This document shows, piece after piece, positions 49,157 to 56,457 of a stretch of 64,000 nucleotides of DNA. The stretch's first letter is position 1; the number at the start of each line of letters is the position of its first letter. Source of the DNA: JAHJFW01 sp964595075 (lineage in GTDB: Bacteria > Patescibacteriota > Patescibacteriia > 2-12-FULL-60-25); NCBI GenBank assembly GCA_964595075.1, contig CAZQNT010000003.1:1-64000 (forward strand). The letters run 5' to 3'. Under the pieces are notes generated by a model that was given only the letters and a program-made list of their open reading frames with translations, searched no databases and was not told the origin of the DNA. The position numbers and the translations under genes are program-made.

Positions 49157-49227
49157 TCGTGGGCGTCGCTCGGAGAGGATCGGTCATACAGCCGTGGATA
49201 GGGTACCGTGAGCGTACCTGGTACCTA
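49157..49227. repeat. Island left flank with degenerate REP K
   Basis: TCGTGGGCGTCGCTCGGAGA.. followed by CGTGGATAGG and the imperfect palindrome GTACCGTGAGC/GTACCTGGTAC (49203-49224), then CTAG. The same arrangement is repeated at 50158-50229, on the other side of the metallophosphoesterase gene. Also contains CGGAGAGG as in the tRNA-Ser 5' end. Confidence 0.75.
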
Positions 49228-49236
49228 GAAACATAA

Positions 49237-49299
49237 ATGGAAACTATGACAAAAAATTCCAAAGGTCTCGGTGTTTCAATTGATGATTTAATGAAATAA
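49237..49299 (+). CDS. Possible 20-residue peptide upstream of the metallophosphoesterase gene
   Basis: METMTKNSKGLGVSIDDLMK, ATG 49237 to TAA 49297-49299, ending 4 nt before the next ATG. It could be a leader peptide, the remnant of a truncated gene, or chance. The tight spacing to 49304 is the only support. Confidence 0.25.
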   Translation: METMTKNSKGLGVSIDDLMK

Positions 49300-49303
49300 A
49301 AAT

Positions 49304-50092
49304 ATGAAATTAGGTTTTATATCAGATATACACGAAGATATAACGCGGCTTGAACAAGCGGTGAGCATTTTGGAGTCGCATAAATGCGATAAAATAATTT
49401 GTTTGGGCGATATTGTGGGATATAGCGTTCCTTATTACGGTTTTTTGTGGTCAAGAAATGCTCCAGAGGTAATGAAACTTGTTAAAAAGAAAAGTGATAT
49501 TGTGCTCGCTGGCAATCATGATTTGTTTGCGGTAAAAAAATTGCCAAAATATAAAGCTGGATTTAAGTATCCAAAAAATTGGTATGCTTTGGATTATTGG
49601 AAACGAAAGGCATTAGCTAAAGATAAAGTTTGGCTTTACGAATACAACGAATTGCCAGCATTGCTAACAAAGAACGACGAAAAATTTATTTCAGAATTAC
49701 CAGAGTTCGTCGTGGGAAATTTTGCTGGCGTAAAAATTCTTTTATCCCACTATGCCTTCCCTGACTTGGTGGGAAATACCAAATTTGAACCAAAAACCGC
49801 AAAAGATGTAAAAAAGCATTTTGAATTTATGAAAAAGCTTGGTTGTAATCTTGCTATTTCCGGACACGATCACAAAGAAGGAATTATGAGATTTACGCCA
49901 AAAAAAGTTGAAAACTTTATTTTTGGAAAAGTAAAAATTGATAAAAATACGCCGACCTGGTTTCATGTTCCGAGCGTTGTCAATGGAAGTTTTGCCAACG
50001 GGGTTACTATATTTGACACGAAAAGTTTTGAGGTTGAAACAATTCCAATTAAATCAGAACAGCATATTGTCCCCGAATGGAGAAAATTATAA
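49304..50092 (+). CDS. Metallophosphoesterase (calcineurin-like), AT-rich
   Basis: 262 aa. The five metal-binding blocks are present: SDIHED (7-12), GDIVGY, GNHDLF, LSHYAF and SGHDHKEG, so it is a complete binuclear metal phosphodiesterase or phosphatase of the YfcE-type fold. The substrate is unknown. Codons are clearly AT-rich (AAA, TTT, GAA, ATT) compared with the genes on both sides, and the gene lies between two copies of a ~70-bp flank next to a tRNA gene, strong signs of recent transfer. Confidence 0.85.
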   Translation: MKLGFISDIHEDITRLEQAVSILESHKCDKIICLGDIVGYSVPYYGFLWSRNAPEVMKLVKKKSDIVLAGNHDLFAVKKLPKYKAGFKYPKNWYALDYWKRKALAKDKVWLYEYNELPALLTKNDEKFISELPEFVVGNFAGVKILLSHYAFPDLVGNTKFEPKTAKDVKKHFEFMKKLGCNLAISGHDHKEGIMRFTPKKVENFIFGKVKIDKNTPTWFHVPSVVNGSFANGVTIFDTKSFEVETIPIKSEQHIVPEWRKL

Positions 50093-50157
50093 ATTACCAC
50101 CAAAGAAAAACTTGAAATCGTACTTTCCGCTCCGGTTCCCGCCTTCACGCAAGAGTT

Positions 50158-50229
50158 TCGTGGGCACCGCTCGGAGAGGAATAACAAGAGCCCTGTGGGT
50201 AAGGTACCAGGTACGTACCTGGTACTGGA
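50158..50229. repeat. Island right flank with REP I
   Basis: TCGTGGGCACCGCTCGGAGA.. followed by TGTGGGTAAG and the perfect REP palindrome at 50204-50225. Direct repeat of 49157-49227. ATG of the next gene is 20 nt downstream of the palindrome. Confidence 0.8.
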
Positions 50230-50245
50230 AAACTATTTATTTTGT

Positions 50246-50872
50246 ATGAAACTCTTCCTTACTTCCACGTGCATCTCGTCAAACCTTCGCGAGGCATTTC
50301 TCGCATTTCTAGGGAAACCGCCTGGCGGTGTGAAGCTTTATTTCATTCCCACGGCGAGTGATGTCGAAGATGAAAAATTCTACACTGTGAAATCAATGGA
50401 TGATTTTGCTGCAATTGGCGTGGATCCAATTTGGTATTCACTGAAGTTTAAAACGCCGGGACAGGTTGCCCACGAACTCGCAGATGCGGATATGATATGG
50501 GTGAATGGCGGTAACACCTTCTATCTTCTTGAAGTCGCCCGTCGTACCGGTTTTATGGAAACCGTCAATGAACTCGTGTGTAACAAAGGCGTGATGTATG
50601 GCGGAACTAGCGCCGGTACAATACTTGCTACACCGTCAATCGAGATTGCGAGTTGGGGACACGATACAGATCCGAACGATGTCGGTATAAAGGATTTTAC
50701 GGGATTCGATTTTGTTAATATTCTTACACAGGTTCATTACGATCCATCGACGCACAGGGATATACTTCTCTCGAAAAAACAACAGCTCCCAATTTATGCA
50801 ATTCCTAACGGCGCAGCGATTGAAGTGAATGACGATCAGATCGTGGTTTACGGAAACGTCGAAGTTTTGTAA
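50246..50872 (+). CDS. Peptidase S51-family protein (dipeptidase E-like)
   Basis: 208 aa from ATG 50246; an upstream in-frame start would translate the REP palindrome. The nucleophile Ser is in GGTSAGTIL (about 130), the G-T-S-A-G elbow of the class I glutamine-amidotransferase-like fold used by S51 peptidases; YFIPTASDVEDEKFY and VNGGNTFYLLEVAR match conserved stretches. The family cleaves Asp-X dipeptides or cyanophycin fragments. A His expected later is present (HYDPSTHRD). Its promoter region is largely REP I. Confidence 0.83.
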   Translation: MKLFLTSTCISSNLREAFLAFLGKPPGGVKLYFIPTASDVEDEKFYTVKSMDDFAAIGVDPIWYSLKFKTPGQVAHELADADMIWVNGGNTFYLLEVARRTGFMETVNELVCNKGVMYGGTSAGTILATPSIEIASWGHDTDPNDVGIKDFTGFDFVNILTQVHYDPSTHRDILLSKKQQLPIYAIPNGAAIEVNDDQIVVYGNVEVL

Positions 50873-50902
50873 TTATATCGTGGCCGTCATTACCTCTGAA
50901 AT

Positions 50903-51610
50903 TTATGATGGCGAAACAAAGCCCGATGCATCAACAGAGCACTCAAAAGGAACTTCCATATCGTCTTTTTTAAGACGAGCATGAATGCGTATTCTGGCTG
51001 AACGTCCCGTGTCTTTAGAAAAATCAAGACCGAAGTTATGAAGTCCGTGCATCTGGATCCAGCTTCTGGCATTCTGTAGGGCCTCGTCTTTCGTTGTTTT
51101 AGTTTCAACATCAAGATTGTGGATTGTAACTGTTTTCATGGTGCCGCTGCGGTGCGGATAAGTAACTTGCAGAACGTATCGACCTTCCGGGAACCCACGT
51201 TCTTGATCCATGTGCGCCACGTGTTCAGCTCTTGTCTTATCATGAGCAACACGGCTTTTTTCGACGCGTTTTCGTATTATTTCATCTATTTCTTGTCGTT
51301 TCGTCGAGAGTGGCAACGTCGTATCTAAGACGTCGAACTCACGGGCATCGTATATGCCGTTTTCGTCAAGAATTACTACACCCACTGTTTTTTCGTTTTG
51401 TTTTCCACCAACATATACGGACCACTCGAAATCAGTCAGATCGATAGGATTTACTTTGTCCAGTCCGAATTTTTTCCAATCTTCGGCGGATAGCAATTCG
51501 TCCGTGTGATCACGAGCTACCTCGGTCAGGATTTGCGCTTCCAAAGTCAGTCGCTCCGACCGTATTCTTCCCTCTTCGGTTTCCTGTGGAGTAAAGGGAT
51601 TTTCTTTCAT
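50903..51610 (-). CDS. Hypothetical protein (235 aa)
   Basis: Start ATG 51610 (MKENPFTPQETEEG). Not recognised. Contains a long helix (about residues 95-140, KRQEIDEIIRKRVEKSRVAHDKTRAEHVAHM) and two mixed alpha/beta parts; the last part has beta-prone strands (RIRIHARLKKDDMEVPFE). No signal peptide, no membrane span and no catalytic motif. It is convergent with the S51 gene. Function unknown. Confidence 0.6.
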   Translation of the reverse strand: MKENPFTPQETEEGRIRSERLTLEAQILTEVARDHTDELLSAEDWKKFGLDKVNPIDLTDFEWSVYVGGKQNEKTVGVVILDENGIYDAREFDVLDTTLPLSTKRQEIDEIIRKRVEKSRVAHDKTRAEHVAHMDQERGFPEGRYVLQVTYPHRSGTMKTVTIHNLDVETKTTKDEALQNARSWIQMHGLHNFGLDFSKDTGRSARIRIHARLKKDDMEVPFECSVDASGFVSPS

Positions 51611-51703
51611 GTTTGCAATCTTATCATTACGATACAGATTCATACAGTGCAAGTCGGAAAATGGGGTCAAGTCCCATATATTTGTGCCTTATATCATCAC
51701 TAA

Positions 51704-51735
51704 TGTGGATAAGGTACCAGGTACGTACATGGTAC
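51704..51735. repeat. REP palindrome J (one mismatch)
   Basis: TGTGGATAAG followed by GTACCAGGTAC/GTACATGGTAC (51714-51735). The single change breaks one base pair of the stem. Confidence 0.88.
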
Positions 51736-51769
51736 CTCGAAACATATCGCGGAAAGTAAAACGCATTTA

Positions 51770-51798
51770 TTGACGGTTGAGTGGTTTTGCGATAATCT
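51770..51798 (+). promoter_or_regulatory. Promoter of the 145-aa protein (leaderless)
   Basis: TTGACG (51770-51775), 17-bp spacer, TAATCT (51793-51798), ending 6 nt before ATG 51805. Confidence 0.65.
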
Positions 51799-51804
51799 TT
51801 TTAT

Positions 51805-52242
51805 ATGGAAACGGAATTTTTCGGACTGTCTCTATCGCGCAGCGAGTTATTGGAGCTTCAGACCGCGCTTATTCAACGGTATATTCTTGAAGACGATTTA
51901 CGTCGCGAAAAAGGTCTGGAGCCGGTAGCGGAGCACAAGCTCCTTTGTCGCGTTGACGACTTGCTACGATTGTCCGACCGCGACCTTGACCGGCTCTCGG
52001 AGAATCTTGAAGATGAGCTTTGGGAATATTCCTGGTTCGCATTTACCGAAGAATGGGCGTGGTTCAGGGCGAGTCAGGAAGTGAAAAAAGAATTGGGATC
52101 CGGCGCTTCAAAAATAAGTCAAGATGAAATGGACCGTAGAATTGATAATGCGCTTTCGAAAAATTTTGAAAAATACGTAAGAGAGGTTGAAATGAAAGAT
52201 TGCGCTCCTGTAAAGCAGAGGGTTGATCAGCGTAAGGCGTAG
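51805..52242 (+). CDS. Hypothetical soluble charged protein (145 aa)
   Basis: Not recognised. Helix-rich and highly charged: ELLELQTALIQRYILEDDLRREKGLEP then RVDDLLRLSDRDLDRLSENLEDELWEYSW. No membrane span. It starts directly at the predicted transcription start. It is followed by a convergent small membrane protein gene and the 533-aa membrane protein; the three may form a conserved set in related genomes, but this cannot be checked here. Confidence 0.62.
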   Translation: METEFFGLSLSRSELLELQTALIQRYILEDDLRREKGLEPVAEHKLLCRVDDLLRLSDRDLDRLSENLEDELWEYSWFAFTEEWAWFRASQEVKKELGSGASKISQDEMDRRIDNALSKNFEKYVREVEMKDCAPVKQRVDQRKA

Positions 52243-52248
52243 GATCGG

Positions 52249-52503
52249 TTAGCGCGAGTGAGCCGGTATAAGTTCGTTGATAACCGTCTCAAAACGAGTC
52301 AGTTTTGTGCTTAATGATTGGAACTGACTGACGCTGGGAATAGTCTCGCTCAAATACAGCGACGCTCCAACATAGAGAACCAATAAGGCGCCGATCACGT
52401 AAACGAAAGTGTTTCCGTGTTCCGTAAGGTCCGGAATAAAATAAAAAACAACCGACGCCATGATCAGAAATAATATCGCTATAACAACGGGCCAGAAGGT
52501 CAT
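52249..52503 (-). CDS. Small membrane protein (84 aa)
   Basis: Two hydrophobic spans (about 4-24 and 34-54) and a charged, helical cytoplasmic or external tail (SQFQSLSTKLTRFETVINELIP). AAAGGAA 7 nt before ATG acts as ribosome binding site. It is divergent from the 533-aa gene by 23 nt and convergent with the 145-aa gene by 6 nt. Unknown function. Confidence 0.62.
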   Translation of the reverse strand: MTFWPVVIAILFLIMASVVFYFIPDLTEHGNTFVYVIGALLVLYVGASLYLSETIPSVSQFQSLSTKLTRFETVINELIPAHSR

Positions 52504-52526
52504 ACGGTTCCTTTTTTTGATACTTT

Positions 52527-54128
52527 ATGGTACAGGGTAGCGAGGCAATAATCAATAGATTTATGGTCGAATCGTCAAAAGTCCAAAAACAAAGGTTTAT
52601 TGAGGCATTATCGCCCTCGACGCAAACAGAGACGCCCGAACACGCCACAATAACAGTTAACGAAACCATAGGCAGGTTCGCGTTTTTGTACGAAAGGATC
52701 CGTAACGCGGTGGACTATAAAGACGATCATCTCATTCGGAAAGCGGCTATTTTGCGCATCATGAAGCGGCAAATGGTTTTGGAATCCGAACCGCGCGTTA
52801 TCGCGGATCGTTTGATCCGTGAACTCATAGGCGCAAGATATCTTCCGAACTCAAAGCTTCCCGAATCCAAGATCGGAGAAGTTTCGGAAAGCATAAAAAA
52901 ATTTCAAGCGGTCGCGAAGATTAAAGCCGGATCGGAGCGGCATCTGGAATGGCTGAGGGGACTGATAGCCGTTGAAATAGAAGAAAGGTTAGTCGACGCG
53001 AAAATAGAAAAAGCTCTCGCAAATTTTTTATACGAACGGCTTGCCGAGCGGATTCGCATCAAAGACGGAACGATAGACGATACGGAGCGACGGCTTCAGA
53101 TTTACGTAGCGTGTTTGCGAACTTTTCAGAAAGCGGACGAGGAAGTGTTGGGCTACAAGCTGCTCCGCGCGCATCTTCCGGAGTGGGTTCACCCGGAGAC
53201 GTGGACAGAAGACCCGCGGCCGATAGCGGAGCGTCTTGTAGCGCAGGAACGCAGAATAAAAGCATGTCTAAAGCATCGGCTCGGTCCGGCTTTTTCGCGC
53301 ATGGTCAAGCCGTGGGCGGTTTCGCTAAATGTTCTTCGCGACGTGATGCAGGAAAAACCGGAGGACGTTGCGATATTGTTGGAAAAGCCGGACGCACTCT
53401 CCATTCGCGTGGCTAGAAAAGCGGAATCTCGCTACTCGTCGTCTCGCGGTCGCGTAAGACGCGGTACAGTCCGCGCGATTTTGTATCTTTTTGTGACCAA
53501 GATGCTGGTAGCGTTATTGCTCGAAGTGCCGCTTGAATGGTTGTGGTACGGCGGAGTAGACCGCTTGGCGCTCGGGACAAATCTCGTTTTTCCTCCCGTT
53601 CTGATGTTTTTTGTGGGTCTTTTGATCCGCATTCCCGGGCAGAAGAATACCGAGCGTCTACAACTGGGCGTGCAGGAATTGCTTTCTGACGAGCAATTGC
53701 CATTGCGCGAAATACGTTTACGGTCGAGAAAGGGGATGCGTCAGTTTTGGTTCACCGCCGCGTATGCGTCTACCTTTTTGTTATCATTCGGACTTACGAT
53801 ATCGCTGCTTCAGGCGTTGCATTTCACGTGGCTTTCCATCAGCATCTTTTTGTTCTTTTTGTGCATAGTCAGCTTTTTCGGATTCCGTTTGCGCGTTGCC
53901 GCTCGCGAGTTATTTGTGGTGGAAGGGAAGCAGGGTATATTTTCCATGTTCGTGGATTTTTATTCGCTACCGATTCTTCGCGCCGGCAAATGGCTTTCGC
54001 GCAGCATAAATCGGATCAACGTTTTTCTTTTTATTTTCGACTTTTTGTTCGAAGCGCCATTTAAGATTTTTCTTACCGTGCTCGAAGAATGGTTCGCTTT
54101 TTTGAAGGAAAAGAAAGAGGAGCTCTAA
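52527..54128 (+). CDS. Conserved membrane protein of unknown function (533 aa)
   Basis: The first 290 residues are helix-rich and soluble (VQKQRFIEALSP..., repeated helical segments up to RVARKAESRYSSSRG); residues about 305-530 hold four or five hydrophobic spans, including LFVTKMLVALLLEVPLEWLWYGG and FTAAYASTFLLSFGLTISLLQ, and end with a basic tail. No enzyme motif recognised. Start may be ATG 52527 or ATG 52563. I recall long proteins of this architecture in CPR genomes; treat as lineage-conserved unknown. It precedes tgt by 4 nt, so they share a message. Confidence 0.68.
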   Translation: MVQGSEAIINRFMVESSKVQKQRFIEALSPSTQTETPEHATITVNETIGRFAFLYERIRNAVDYKDDHLIRKAAILRIMKRQMVLESEPRVIADRLIRELIGARYLPNSKLPESKIGEVSESIKKFQAVAKIKAGSERHLEWLRGLIAVEIEERLVDAKIEKALANFLYERLAERIRIKDGTIDDTERRLQIYVACLRTFQKADEEVLGYKLLRAHLPEWVHPETWTEDPRPIAERLVAQERRIKACLKHRLGPAFSRMVKPWAVSLNVLRDVMQEKPEDVAILLEKPDALSIRVARKAESRYSSSRGRVRRGTVRAILYLFVTKMLVALLLEVPLEWLWYGGVDRLALGTNLVFPPVLMFFVGLLIRIPGQKNTERLQLGVQELLSDEQLPLREIRLRSRKGMRQFWFTAAYASTFLLSFGLTISLLQALHFTWLSISIFLFFLCIVSFFGFRLRVAARELFVVEGKQGIFSMFVDFYSLPILRAGKWLSRSINRINVFLFIFDFLFEAPFKIFLTVLEEWFAFLKEKKEEL

Positions 54129-54132
54129 AGAC

Positions 54133-55230
54133 ATGTTCACGCACCACGCAACATCGAGCAAATCTCGTGCAAGACGCGGAACGCTCGTTACTCCACACGG
54201 TTCCGTCGAGACTCCATGCTTCATGCCTATTGCGACGCGCGGCGTGGTGAAGACGATTTCGTCCGAAGATCTTAAAAGTCTCGGAGCGTCAATCATCCTT
54301 TCAAATACCTATCATCTATATATTCGTCCGGGTTTGGATGTGCTTCAAGCGGCAGGCGGTCTTCATCCTTTTATGTCGTGGAACGGTCCGCTTTTGACGG
54401 ACTCCGGCGGATATCAGGTTTTTTCGTTGGCGAAAATGCGGAAGATAACGGAAGAAGGCGCGATGTTCGCTTCACATATCGACGGTTCACGCCACTTGCT
54501 TACGCCGGAATTGTCCATGCAAATCCAGCAGATAATCGGGAGCGACGTCATCATGGTTTTGGACGAATGTACCCCCGCGAATTCCACCGCGGAATATCTT
54601 CGCGACTCCGTATCTCGAACAACGCGATGGGCGGAGCGATCCAAAAAGGAATTCGAAAAGAGGAGAGACACGTCGTTTAATCCTGGCGCAAAACTTTTCG
54701 GAATCGTTCAAGGAGGTACGGACGAAGAAATGCGAAAACGCCACGCGGCAGAACTCATGTCGATCGGATTCGACGGATACGCGATCGGCGGTCTTTCTGT
54801 CGGCGAACCGTTCGATGCGGCATGCAACATCGTAGAAGCGGTTGATAGCGTGTTGCCGAAAGATGAACCACGATATTTTATGGGCGGTGCAAAACCGGAA
54901 GAGATCGTTGCGTACGTTCGTCGCGGAATTGATATGTTCGATTGCGTTCTTCCGACAAGGAACGCAAGGCACGGGCAGCTTTATCGTTTCGTGCACGATG
55001 ATTTGTCTCGTCCGGATTTCTACGAAGTCGTACACATAACGAATGAAAAGTGGAAGGATTATTTTTCTCCTGTATCCAGTGAACTACCAAACGTCTCATA
55101 CGCCTATCTTCGCCACCTATTTACAATCGAAGAAATGCTTGCGTGCCGGCTGGCGACGTTGAATAACTTGAGATTTTATATTGAACTGATGTCGCGACTT
55201 CGTGCGGGAATTAGTATTGGCTCAGTGTAA
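54133..55230 (+). CDS. tgt: Queuine tRNA-ribosyltransferase-like protein lacking zinc ligands
   Basis: 365 aa TIM-barrel enzyme that exchanges G34 of tRNAs for queuine or a precursor. Active-site parts are conserved: nucleophile/base Asp motif TDSGGYQVFSL, GIVQGG, GYAIGGLSVGEP and FDCVLPTRNARHG. The C-terminal zinc site is not: where the family has CxCxxC followed by HN, this protein has PVSSEL (about residues 317-322) and NN (TLNNLRFY), so all four metal ligands are replaced. The rest of the domain (YAYLRHLF, RLMxxLR) aligns. Either it folds without zinc or it has changed function. Confidence 0.88.
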   Translation: MFTHHATSSKSRARRGTLVTPHGSVETPCFMPIATRGVVKTISSEDLKSLGASIILSNTYHLYIRPGLDVLQAAGGLHPFMSWNGPLLTDSGGYQVFSLAKMRKITEEGAMFASHIDGSRHLLTPELSMQIQQIIGSDVIMVLDECTPANSTAEYLRDSVSRTTRWAERSKKEFEKRRDTSFNPGAKLFGIVQGGTDEEMRKRHAAELMSIGFDGYAIGGLSVGEPFDAACNIVEAVDSVLPKDEPRYFMGGAKPEEIVAYVRRGIDMFDCVLPTRNARHGQLYRFVHDDLSRPDFYEVVHITNEKWKDYFSPVSSELPNVSYAYLRHLFTIEEMLACRLATLNNLRFYIELMSRLRAGISIGSV

Positions 55231-55241
55231 AAGACTATCAA

Positions 55242-55348
55242 ATGCGGGGAATAACCCCCTCTAACTCCCCCTTATAATTAAGGGGGAGGATGGTGCGTAA
55301 ATTCCTCCCCTTAACTATACAGACGTAAGGGGAGGTTAGGAGGGGTTA
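55242..55348. repeat. CCCCCTCTAACTCCCCC-family repeat, long copy
   Basis: ATGCGGGGAATAACCCCC, CTCTAACTCCCCCTTATAA, then CCTCCCCTTAAC...GGGGAGGTTAGGAGGGG. Same order as 2244-2347; they differ mainly in the middle loop. Confidence 0.85.
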
Positions 55349-55366
55349 TTTCATTTCGGATGAATG

Positions 55367-55395
55367 ATTGACGTTGATTTGAAGGATTGCTACAA
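55367..55395 (+). promoter_or_regulatory. Sigma70 promoter of the first carbonic-anhydrase-like gene
   Basis: TTGACG (55367-55372), 17-bp spacer, TACAAT (55390-55395). Leader about 48 nt with a strong GGAGGTGA ribosome binding site before ATG 55450. Confidence 0.8.
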
Positions 55396-55449
55396 TTTTG
55401 CCCTTCGCACTTTCTTTTCTTTGGAACAAACAACACTGGAGGTGAAGCA

Positions 55450-55956
55450 ATGGGACAGGTGGATACGCAGAATCGAATCGTACAAAGCTGCCAGCTCACG
55501 GTCATCACGTGCATGGATTTCCGCCTCCACGGGGCGACGAACCTTCCGCATTACCTGGCGCAACGCTTCGGCGAGTACGCCACGTACGATCTTCTCACGC
55601 CGCCAGGCGGTTGCTACCCGCTGATCCACGAAGGGGAGCAGGAACGTCAGAGGGTTCTCGATCACCTCGCGCTTTCGGTCGGTCTCCACGCTCCCGAAAC
55701 CATTCTCATCATCCCGCACGTCAACTGCGGACGCTACCACGCGGCGCGCAAGTTCTTGTCCATGGAGGACGAGGTAGACCAATTGACGCAGGACGTACTC
55801 CTTACCGGCAAGCTGCTTCTCAAGCAGTTTCCAACGGCGGAAGTCCGCGGCTTCATCGCCAATGTCAGCGACCAAATGATGACCGGGTTGGAAGAGGTAC
55901 TCTCGGCTCCTGTCGAATCCCGAAGCGGAACGCTGCAATTCAGCAGCGTCGACTAG
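55450..55956 (+). CDS. Beta-carbonic-anhydrase-like protein, GC-rich single-gene unit
   Basis: 168 aa from ATG 55450, preceded by GGAGGTGA at 7 nt. Zinc-site pattern of beta carbonic anhydrases: CMDFR (C-x-D-x-R, residues about 20-24) and HVNCG (H-x-x-C, about 88-92). The protein is shorter than classical beta enzymes (~200 aa) and lacks most of the rest of the family, so CO2 hydration is not certain. Codons are GC-rich (CTC, GAC, GTC, AAG) in contrast to the paralogue at 56023, and the unit has its own promoter and terminator. Possibly acquired separately. Confidence 0.75.
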   Translation: MGQVDTQNRIVQSCQLTVITCMDFRLHGATNLPHYLAQRFGEYATYDLLTPPGGCYPLIHEGEQERQRVLDHLALSVGLHAPETILIIPHVNCGRYHAARKFLSMEDEVDQLTQDVLLTGKLLLKQFPTAEVRGFIANVSDQMMTGLEEVLSAPVESRSGTLQFSSVD

Positions 55957-55976
55957 CGGCTGTTCCAACGCTCTTG

Positions 55977-56002
55977 CGGCGACCTTCACGGCGCCGTTTT
56001 TT
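55977..56002 (+). terminator. Terminator of the first carbonic-anhydrase-like unit
   Basis: CGGCG, 10-nt loop, CGCCG, TTTTTT. Short stem but a good U-run, 21 nt after the stop codon. Confidence 0.65.
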
Positions 56003-56022
56003 CTTGCTAACGTATTTTCACT

Positions 56023-56457
56023 ATGAGTCATAAATGTTCAAACCTTGTTCTACAATGCATGGACTTCCGCTTCATGCGAGGAATTCGCGAGTATCTTGAC
56101 GCGCGCGGTTTTACCGGTGATTCGGATCTTGTTTCCATGGCAGGGGCGGCTAAAAATCTTGTTGATTCCGCGGATCCATCATCCGCGGCTACGGCGCGTT
56201 TACAGATCAAGCTGTCACACGATCTGCATGGGATTTCGCGCGTAATATTGATAAATCATCTTGATTGCGGCGCGTATGGAGGACGAGCGGCGTTCGTGTC
56301 AGATGAAGAAGAGTTTGCCAGACACTCGGAAGACCTGAAGTCCGCTCGCGCGTCGATTATTGCCGAATATCCAAGGACAGAAGTTAGTCTCGCAATCGCA
56401 AAGATAAACTTTGACGGGAAAGTGAGTTTCGAAGAAATCGATGCCCGATCTTCTTGA
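56023..56457 (+). CDS. Beta-carbonic-anhydrase-like protein (second)
   Basis: 144 aa. Same two zinc motifs: CMDFRF (about residues 12-17) and HLDCGAY (about 80-86). Distant paralogue of the gene at 55450: the motif spacing is alike but most other residues differ, and the codon use is like the surrounding genome. It overlaps the helicase gene by 17 nt, so they are co-transcribed. The biochemical role is unproven; short members of this group are often annotated only as carbonic-anhydrase-like. Confidence 0.75.
   Translation: MSHKCSNLVLQCMDFRFMRGIREYLDARGFTGDSDLVSMAGAAKNLVDSADPSSAATARLQIKLSHDLHGISRVILINHLDCGAYGGRAAFVSDEEEFARHSEDLKSARASIIAEYPRTEVSLAIAKINFDGKVSFEEIDARSS

Noticed and set aside
49144..49200. 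Second tRNA or tRNA fragment after tRNA-Ser
   Set aside because: CGGAGAGG recurs but no cloverleaf can be drawn; it is part of the island's direct repeat.
53111..53416. Gly/Ser-rich frame within the 533-aa membrane protein gene
   Set aside because: Different frame of a clearly coding sequence; no start signal and atypical composition.
1394..56002. Integron gene cassettes for the GC-rich single-gene units
   Set aside because: No integrase, no attC-like shared ends, and each unit carries its own promoter, unlike integron cassettes.
55390..56031. Minus-strand 213-aa frame over the carbonic-anhydrase-like gene
   Set aside because: Antisense to a gene with clear zinc motifs, promoter and ribosome binding site; composition is Arg/Glu-rich shadow type.
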